A DNA stretch of 5,597 bases from Anaerolineales bacterium UBA5069 (GTDB taxonomy: Bacteria > Chloroflexota > Anaerolineae > Caldilineales > Caldilineaceae), in the NCBI GenBank assembly GCA_002415895.1, contig DIAV01000292.1, positions 1,303 through 6,899 on the forward strand, in the 5' to 3' direction. Positions 1 through 4,227 of the stretch are shown here, piece by piece. A program made the position numbers and the translations under genes. How positions within the stretch are numbered: position 1 is the first letter of the stretch; the number at the start of each line of letters is the position of its first letter. The notes under the pieces were generated by a model, which was not told the origin of the DNA, made no database searches, and saw nothing but the letters and a program-made list of their open reading frames with translations.

Positions 1-165
1 AAGACCGTTGACATGCTGAGCAGCGAAGTGCACAAGTCGCAGACCTATTTGGACCGTGTGCGCAACGCCGAAGTGGTGGAGGTGACGGGCGGCATGCGCA
101 TTGTCGAATCGGAGACGAGCGACAAGGCCGCGGCCAAGCCCGTTGAGGATGAACTGAAGCTGTAG
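1..165 (+). CDS. C-terminal fragment, probable TelA-type toxic anion resistance protein
   Basis: Frame 1 is open from the first base to a TAG at 163-165, giving the last 54 residues of a protein that starts outside the window. The visible part begins KTVDMLSSEVHKSQTYLDRV, a charged amphipathic helix, and ends in a hydrophilic Lys/Glu/Asp-rich tail (...EDELKL). TelA-family proteins (tellurite/toxic anion resistance) are long helical cytoplasmic proteins. Many end in a helix with a T-V-x-x-L-x-x-E-V-x-K-S pattern followed by a variable tail, and the fragment fits this. The following gene looks like XpaC, which is paired with TelA (yaaN-xpaC) in Bacillus, and this raises the likelihood. The identification rests on a short fragment plus context; any other coiled-coil protein is possible. 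The coding frame itself is fairly secure. Confidence 0.5.
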   Translation, partial: KTVDMLSSEVHKSQTYLDRVRNAEVVEVTGGMRIVESETSDKAAAKPVEDELKL

Positions 166-217
166 CAGGGCGCGGCTTGAGGGGCCCTGGGGATAGTGGC
201 TATAGGCAGGTGCAACG

Positions 218-973
218 GTGAGTATGGTACAATCGGGAACGGATGCGGGCGCTTTGGCCCGCCCTGGCACTAACAACTGGCGTGTCTTCGCCGCAGGTGG
301 TGGAATTGTGGAAATGACGCCCGCCCAGCGCTTCTGGGCATACTTCTCGAGCAGGCCGAATCTGGTGGGGCTGGCGCTTGCCATCTTTGGTGGCGTGCTC
401 ATGTTCTACGGTTTGCTGCCTCGCTTTGGCCCGCTGATCATCATTGCGCTCTACTTAATTGGCGTGCTGTTGACGCCCAAGAACAAGCAGATGGCGGTCG
501 ATTGGAAGCGCAAGGTGACGGAGGCCGAGATCCGCGAGGAGCTTGAAAAGGTTGCGCGCACCACGCGCCGCCGTGCGCCGCGCGAAATCTATCTCAAGGT
601 GGACAGTATCAAGGACTCGATACTATCCATTCTGCCGCAGTTGATGCTCCTGGGTGAGGGCGACCGCAGTCTCTACACAATTCGTCAGACGGCGCTGGAG
701 TATTTGCCCACGGCATTGCAGAATTACTTCAATCTGCCTGCCCAGTTTGCCAACTTCTACCCGCTGCGCAACGGCAAGACGGCGCGCCAATTGCTGGGTG
801 AGCAACTGGACATCCTGGACCGCGAAATGAAGGCGATTGTAGCCGACTACGCGGTGAATGATATGCAGAAGCTGCTGGCACACGGTCGCTTCCTGGAGCA
901 GAAGTTTCAGCAGGATGAGATCTTCATGAATACGCCGGCAAAGGAAAAGCAGCCCGTCAAGGTGTCACGCTGA
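218..973 (+). CDS. XpaC-like two-helix membrane protein
   Basis: 251 residues from a GTG start. A hydrophilic N-terminus (1-45) is followed by two membrane segments (about 48-66 and 69-86) forming a tight hairpin. Then comes a basic stretch (KNKQ..DWKRK, 88-100), a charged helix with TTRRRAPRE (115-123), and a helical cytoplasmic domain containing IKDSILSILPQL (131-142) and YLPTALQNYF (162-171). The two-helix hairpin followed by a helical domain with a YLPT-x-x-x-x-Y motif resembles the XpaC family ('5-bromo-4-chloroindolyl phosphate hydrolysis protein'), whose real biochemical role is unknown. It lies 52 bp after a TelA-like gene end, as in Bacillus yaaN-xpaC, so co-transcription is likely. 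The start is uncertain: an AGG at 208-210 precedes GTG 218, but the in-frame GTG at 308 or ATG at 314, after AGGTGG (295-300), would remove about 30 unconserved-looking residues and keep both membrane segments. Family assignment is from motif style and context, not an alignment. Confidence 0.55.
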   Translation: MSMVQSGTDAGALARPGTNNWRVFAAGGGIVEMTPAQRFWAYFSSRPNLVGLALAIFGGVLMFYGLLPRFGPLIIIALYLIGVLLTPKNKQMAVDWKRKVTEAEIREELEKVARTTRRRAPREIYLKVDSIKDSILSILPQLMLLGEGDRSLYTIRQTALEYLPTALQNYFNLPAQFANFYPLRNGKTARQLLGEQLDILDREMKAIVADYAVNDMQKLLAHGRFLEQKFQQDEIFMNTPAKEKQPVKVSR

Positions 974-1024
974 CGCGCATGTGAGTCATGGTGTGAATCC
1001 ACAACAATCTACAACAATACATCA

Positions 1025-1049
1025 GGGCAGGGGCAATCCCCTGCCCTTT
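1025..1049 (+). terminator. Rho-independent-type terminator after the xpaC-like gene
   Basis: GGGCAGGGG (1025-1033) and CCCCTGCCC (1038-1046) form a perfect 9-bp GC-rich stem with a CAAT tetraloop, followed by TTT. It lies 52 bp past the stop codon of the XpaC-like gene. The T-run is only three bases, so termination efficiency is uncertain, but the stem is very stable and nothing else nearby is a better candidate. Just upstream is a small direct repeat, ACAACAAT at 1001-1008 and 1011-1018, of no obvious function. Confidence 0.7.
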
Positions 1050-1095
1050 GGCTTGCGTACATGTTGCGCGTGCTTCTGAACAATGCCCCACGCGT

Positions 1096-1140
1096 GATAG
1101 GATGAATCTATCCTGACAATCAACACCCCTTCAGGGGGTG
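1096..1140 (+). other. Two adjacent inverted repeats upstream of glgA
   Basis: Two short dyads sit 40-85 bp before the glgA ATG. GATAG (1096-1100) pairs with CTATC (1108-1112) over a 7-nt loop; the alternative pairing is AGGAT (1099-1103) with ATCCT (1110-1114). CACCCC (1124-1129) pairs with GGGGTG (1135-1140). They may be a leader structure or an operator, or have no function. A TAGGAT at 1098-1103 could serve as a poor -10, but I see no convincing -35, so no promoter is called. Confidence 0.25.
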
Positions 1141-1165
1141 CATCAACCCTCCCAACCCACGCCAC

Positions 1166-1172
1166 GAAGGAG
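1166..1172 (+). promoter_or_regulatory. Ribosome binding site that fixes the glgA start
   Basis: GAAGGAG at 1166-1172 lies exactly 7 bases before ATG 1180. The longer reading frame begins at GTG 1138, but that codon is preceded by a G-run that touches it and lies inside a hairpin. The 14 extra residues (MHQPSQPTPRRSLR) do not look like glycogen synthase. The ATG at 1180 is therefore preferred. Confidence 0.8.
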
Positions 1173-1179
1173 CCTGCGC

Positions 1180-2658
1180 ATGGATCGGCCACTGCGGATA
1201 TTGTTCATTGCGTCGGAAGTTGCGCCCTTTGCCAAAACGGGAGGTCTGGCCGATGTGGCCGGCGCACTGCCCGTTGCCCTGCGCGAGCGCGGCCACGAGC
1301 TCATGGTTGTCATGCCTCGCTATGCCAGCGTCAATTACCAGAAGTTCGGGCTGCGCCGCTTTTGGGATTCCATGGGCGTGTGGATGGGAACAGGGCAGCT
1401 CTGGTGCGGCGTAAATATGGCCGATCATCAGGGCGTGCCTGTCTACTTCATTGATTACAACGAATACTTTGGGCGCGACGGCATCTATCACGACGCCGCC
1501 TACAATGACTATTTGGACAACCCCTATCGCTTCGGGTTCCTCAGCCGCGCCGGTTTGCAATTGGCGCGCGATATGGAGTTTGCGCCCGACATTGTGCACG
1601 TGCATGATTGGCAAACGGCCCCTGCCGCGGCCTATCTCAAGACATGGCATTGGGCGGACCCGATTTTGGGCAAGGCAGCGAGCGTGCTCACCATCCACAA
1701 TATGGCCTACCAGGGCGTCTACGATTCTTCCTGCTACCCCTTTTTGGGGCTGGGCTGGAACAACTTCAACGCCGGCGCGTTTGAGGACCACGGGCGCGTC
1801 AACTTCCTTAAGGGCGGCATTGCCTTTGCCGATATGGTGAATACTGTAAGCCCCACGTATGCCAAAGAGACGCGGACGGCGGAGTTGGGCTATGGCATGG
1901 CCCCCATGCTCAACAACAAGGGCGATGACTATGTGGGCATCATCAATGGGGTGGATTACTCTGACTGGAGCCCCGACGCCGATCGCCTGATCCCTGCCCC
2001 CTTCACGCCGGACAGCCTGGCAGGCAAGGCGCTGGACAAGCACACGTTGCAGCGGCGCTTCATGCTTGAAGAGAGCCCGGACATCCCTGTGATTGGCGTG
2101 GTCAGCCGCTTTGCCGATCAAAAGGGGCTGGGGCTGCTGGCGCAGGCGATTGAGGGCATTGTAAACTCCATGCGCGTGCAATTCGTCATCCTCGGCTCGG
2201 GTGACCCCGGTCTGGAAAGCTACTTTGGGGGCCTGCCTGCGCGCTATCCCGGGCGGATTGGTTCCTACATTGGCTACAACAACGAGATTGCCCACTGGAT
2301 TGAGGCGGGCAGCGACTTCTTCATTATGCCGTCCATCTATGAGCCGTGCGGGCTGAACCAGATCTATTCGCTGCGCTATGGCACGTTGCCGATTGTGCGC
2401 GCCACAGGCGGTCTGGATGACACGGTGGAGCAGTACGACGAGGCCACGGGGGGCGGTACGGGCTTCAAGTTCTGGTCGGCCACGCCGGGCGCAGTCTACA
2501 ACACGGTGGGCTGGGCGGTGAGCACCTACTACGATCGCCCGCAGCACATTGCGCAGATGATGCAGCGTGCCATGACGCAGGATTTTTCGTGGGAGCGCAG
2601 CGCCGTGGCGTACGAGGAGATTTATGCGCGCGCCATGGCCAACAAGGCGCGGCTCTAG
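1180..2658 (+). CDS. glgA: Glycogen synthase (ADP-glucose, GT5 family)
   Basis: 492 residues, the normal length for bacterial GlgA, complete at both ends. The enzyme transfers glucose from ADP-glucose to the non-reducing end of an alpha-1,4-glucan in the cytoplasm during glycogen synthesis. The GT-B fold motifs appear in order: RILFIASEVAPFAKTGGLADV at 6-26, with the KTGGL nucleotide-sugar loop (19-23); DIVHVHDWQTA (137-147); TIHNMAYQG (171-179); NTVSPTYAKE (221-230); GIINGVDYSDWSP (253-265); VSRFADQKG (308-316), with the Arg310 and Lys315 expected to contact the ADP phosphates; and PSIYEPCGLNQIYSLRYGT (384-402), with the catalytic-type Glu388, followed by TGGLDDTV (409-416). No key residue is missing. 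The gene stands alone here: no glgC or glgB is in the window. It is preceded by a terminator and ends convergently with the cytochrome gene. Assignment to GlgA is secure; ADP- rather than UDP-glucose use is inferred from the family. Confidence 0.97.
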   Translation: MDRPLRILFIASEVAPFAKTGGLADVAGALPVALRERGHELMVVMPRYASVNYQKFGLRRFWDSMGVWMGTGQLWCGVNMADHQGVPVYFIDYNEYFGRDGIYHDAAYNDYLDNPYRFGFLSRAGLQLARDMEFAPDIVHVHDWQTAPAAAYLKTWHWADPILGKAASVLTIHNMAYQGVYDSSCYPFLGLGWNNFNAGAFEDHGRVNFLKGGIAFADMVNTVSPTYAKETRTAELGYGMAPMLNNKGDDYVGIINGVDYSDWSPDADRLIPAPFTPDSLAGKALDKHTLQRRFMLEESPDIPVIGVVSRFADQKGLGLLAQAIEGIVNSMRVQFVILGSGDPGLESYFGGLPARYPGRIGSYIGYNNEIAHWIEAGSDFFIMPSIYEPCGLNQIYSLRYGTLPIVRATGGLDDTVEQYDEATGGGTGFKFWSATPGAVYNTVGWAVSTYYDRPQHIAQMMQRAMTQDFSWERSAVAYEEIYARAMANKARL

Positions 2659-2739
2659 GGCATTTGCGTGGCGCCGGGAAGCCTACAATGCAGTTGGTAA
2701 CTTATGAAGAGATTGGCGATTCGTATCGGCACCCCTTGC

Positions 2740-2758
2740 GTCACGCCGGAGACGTGAC
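2740..2758. other. Small inverted repeat between convergent genes
   Basis: GTCACG (2740-2745) and CGTGAC (2753-2758) form a 6-bp dyad with a 7-nt loop, 82 bp after the glgA stop. There is no T-run, so it is a weak terminator candidate at best. The rest of the 235-bp gap 2659-2893, apart from the palindrome at 2778-2824, shows no convincing gene, tRNA or promoter. Confidence 0.25.
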
Positions 2759-2777
2759 CTATGGCAGTGGCAGCGCT

Positions 2778-2824
2778 CCCCTCTCCACTGTACATCCAGA
2801 CTGGAGAGGGGCCGGGGGTGAGGT
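2778..2824. repeat. Dispersed-type palindromic intergenic repeat
   Basis: CCCCTCTCCA (2778-2787) and TGGAGAGGGG (2802-2811) form a perfect 10-bp inverted repeat around a 14-nt loop, followed by CCGGGGGTGAGGT (2812-2824). The arrangement of a pyrimidine/purine palindrome with a G-rich tail resembles small palindromic elements scattered between genes in Chloroflexota and cyanobacteria; that resemblance is from memory. It sits in the only convergent gap of the window, between glgA and the cytochrome gene, and its hairpin could help end transcription from either side. Whether it is multicopy cannot be seen from one copy. Confidence 0.6.
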
Positions 2825-2893
2825 GCTGTTGTACGCGTCCTGCCGAGCATCTTGTCAACGATCATCAGCCGCCATCTGCGCTTGTTCCATCAA

Positions 2894-4024
2894 TTATTGG
2901 CCGGCGTCGCGTTTAGGCGGGTTGATGGCGGTACACGCCACGGCCGCCAGGAACAGCCCCGCGCCGCCAACGACTGCCATGGCCGTGAGCAACATGAAGA
3001 TGTCCCACAGGCCGTCATATTGTGCGCTGCCGGCGCTGCCGACTGATTGTGCCTGCACTGCACGTGCGGGTGCTGGTGCAACTGTGAATGCAGGCGGCGC
3101 ACCCACCATGGTGGGCATGGCAAGGGCGATCTGCGTGCGCTGGGCAAGCTCCGCCGCAATGATGGGCGGCAACTCGGGTGCGCCACCCAATTCCTCCCAC
3201 GTGCGCATGTAGGCCACAATCGCGTCCACCTGGGCGCGGCGCAGGTTTCCCCCATTGAGCAAGCCAAACTTGGGCATGATAGACGCCACTTTGCCGTTGG
3301 TGATGAGTGCGCGCACCTGCTCGTCATCCAGCGTGGAGGATTGGCGCGCCGATTCATAGCCAAGATGGCAGATTACGCAGTTCTGCGCGTAGAGCCATGC
3401 ACCTTCGTAAACGGGGCTCAGGGCAAGTGCAGCGGCAATGTCTGCATTGATGGAGGGCGTTGCGGTGGGCAGCACTCGCGCCGGCGTTGCGGCCATGGTT
3501 GGTGCTGGGCGCGCGGTGGGCTGCGGAATTGGCAAGAGTGGCGCCAGATTGGGCTCGGTGCGTACTTCCTCCCATGCACCAATGTAAGCCGCAATATCCT
3601 TGATTTCTGCAATGGACAGTGGTCCGCCGTTGGTTATTGACCAGGCAACAGCACAACTTTCACGGCCGCCATCGGCGATTTTGTCGACAAGCTCCTTCTT
3701 CTTTAGCCCATCGCCAACCCTCTCATCACCATACTGGCCGTGGCAGCGAACGCAATTGGCCTGCCACAACCACGCGCCGTGCAAGACCGGATCGGCCATA
3801 AACACGGCGACGTCGATTGTTTGCGCAGTGGCTGTGGCGGCAGGCGCAGTGGCTGTGGGGGCAGGCGCAGTGGCTGTGGGGCTGGAGGGTGCGGGGGCGA
3901 CGGGTTCGCTTTGTGCGCGGGCCTGGCCGGAATTCAGCACAAGCTGTGGCACAGCTGCGCTCAGCGTCAAAGCGAGCACGATGGCCGATTTGCGAATTGC
4001 GGACCAGATTGTGTGGCGATTCAT
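2894..4024 (-). CDS. Membrane-anchored diheme c-type cytochrome
   Basis: 376 residues from ATG 4024 to TAA at 2894-2896. Order: Sec signal peptide (1-37, likely cut after ARA before QSE); Ala/Pro/Thr linker (about 41-69); first cytochrome c domain with heme motif CVRCH (91-95); Pro/Ala linker (159-192); second domain with CVICH (216-220) and distal-ligand motif SIMPKFG (248-254, Met250); a third Pro/Ala/Val linker (281-335); one membrane helix (about 342-364); and a short basic tail. Both heme domains would lie outside the cytoplasmic membrane, carrying electrons between membrane complexes and soluble carriers; the actual partners are unknown. The first domain lacks the expected distal Met: the usual MPAWS is replaced by AVAWS (125-129). 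An upstream TTG at 4045 would add seven residues, but neither start has a recognisable Shine-Dalgarno; ATG 4024 gives a better signal peptide. It is transcribed divergently from the phoX-like gene and convergently with glgA. Confidence 0.88.
   Translation of the reverse strand: MNRHTIWSAIRKSAIVLALTLSAAVPQLVLNSGQARAQSEPVAPAPSSPTATAPAPTATAPAATATAQTIDVAVFMADPVLHGAWLWQANCVRCHGQYGDERVGDGLKKKELVDKIADGGRESCAVAWSITNGGPLSIAEIKDIAAYIGAWEEVRTEPNLAPLLPIPQPTARPAPTMAATPARVLPTATPSINADIAAALALSPVYEGAWLYAQNCVICHLGYESARQSSTLDDEQVRALITNGKVASIMPKFGLLNGGNLRRAQVDAIVAYMRTWEELGGAPELPPIIAAELAQRTQIALAMPTMVGAPPAFTVAPAPARAVQAQSVGSAGSAQYDGLWDIFMLLTAMAVVGGAGLFLAAVACTAINPPKRDAGQ
3823..3885 (-). repeat. Three 21-bp tandem repeats inside the cytochrome gene
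   Basis: Three consecutive 21-bp units (3823-3843, 3844-3864, 3865-3885), each beginning GCGCAGTGGCTGTGG on the plus strand, differ at only a few positions. They are in frame and encode PTATAPA-type heptapeptides in the linker between the signal peptide and the first heme domain. Because the unit is a multiple of three, changes in copy number would lengthen or shorten the linker without breaking the protein. Confidence 0.9.
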
Positions 4025-4071
4025 TGTGACGCGAGTATGACCCAATTTCTACGATGCTTTTTGCTGCTCCC

Positions 4072-4077
4072 ATTATA
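4072..4077 (-). promoter_or_regulatory. -10 element of the cytochrome promoter
   Basis: Read on the minus strand, 4077-4072 is a perfect TATAAT, preceded by TGCA (close to, but not exactly, an extended -10). A transcript would start near 4065, about 40 nt before ATG 4024. No good -35 hexamer is found at 16-18 bp; that position (about 4094-4101) falls in the repeat array 4088-4149, which suggests a promoter helped or blocked by a bound regulator. Confidence 0.5.
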
Positions 4078-4087
4078 TGCATCATGA

Positions 4088-4149
4088 GTTAACACCATGT
4101 GACGCAAAGGCTAACAGTTTTGACGCCGCGCGTTAACACAAGGTTGACC
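4088..4149 (+). promoter_or_regulatory. Putative PHO-box-like direct repeat array upstream of phoX
   Basis: Heptamers on an 11-bp grid: GTTAACA (4088-4094), GTGACGC (4099-4105, poor), GCTAACA (4110-4116), a poor unit at 4121 (better read as TTTGACG, 4119-4125, two bases off grid), GTTAACA (4132-4138) and GTTGACC (4143-4149). Direct 7-bp units repeating every 11 bp are the known architecture of sites for the PhoB/PhoP response-regulator family: Streptomyces PhoP prefers GTTCACC-type units and Bacillus PhoP TTAACA-type units. The last unit matches GTTCACC at six of seven positions. The gene downstream encodes a PhoX-like phosphatase, a typical Pho regulon member. A CATGAT at 4159-4164, 9 bp after the last unit, is a possible -10 for phoX. 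The site is called from sequence pattern only; binding is inferred. Confidence 0.55.
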
Positions 4150-4178
4150 TTGGCCTTGCATGATTGATGCGTGGCCAA
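4150..4178 (+). other. Nested dyad between the repeat array and phoX
   Basis: TTGGCC (4150-4155) pairs with GGCCAA (4173-4178), and inside it GCAT (4158-4161) pairs with ATGC (4167-4170), with a 2x2 internal loop and a GATTG loop. It directly abuts the last PHO-like unit and is about 50 bp before the phoX start. It could be a second operator, or a hairpin at the 5' end of the mRNA. There is no T-run, so it is not a terminator. Confidence 0.4.
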
Positions 4179-4213
4179 GTGGTCACTACATCTTCAACGT
4201 CGTTTGTATTTCC

Positions 4214-4220
4214 AAGGAGA
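4214..4220 (+). promoter_or_regulatory. Ribosome binding site of phoX
   Basis: AAGGAGA at 4214-4220 is a strong Shine-Dalgarno, 7 bases before ATG 4228, and fixes that codon as the start of the phosphatase-like gene. Confidence 0.85.
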
Positions 4221-4227
4221 GTTTCAC

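Noticed and set aside
166..189. CAGGGC (166-171) / GCCCTG (184-189) hairpin right after the TelA-like stop codon
   Set aside because: It is a 6-bp stem with a 12-nt loop and no T-run, followed closely by the next gene on the same strand. It is too weak to call a terminator.
1138..1179. GTG 1138 as the glgA start
   Set aside because: The extra 14 residues are not GlgA-like and lack a properly spaced Shine-Dalgarno, whereas ATG 1180 has GAAGGAG at 7 bp.
1120..2547. Long open frame (475 codons) on the minus strand opposite glgA
   Set aside because: Its product is a His/Arg/Val-rich, compositionally odd sequence with no motif, while the plus strand carries a full set of glycogen synthase motifs. 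It is a product of GC-rich codon use.
2688..3212. Possible plus-strand gene starting MQLVTYEEIGDSYRHP
   Set aside because: It has no ribosome binding site, reads through the palindromic repeat and runs antisense into the cytochrome gene with low-complexity translation. At most the first 20 or so codons could be a decayed remnant, which I cannot support.
3726..4085. Minus-strand frame beginning MMHIMGAAK in front of the cytochrome
   Set aside because: It is Arg/His/Cys-repeat-rich, caused by the 21-bp tandem repeat read out of frame with the cytochrome gene, whose heme motifs and signal peptide are clear.
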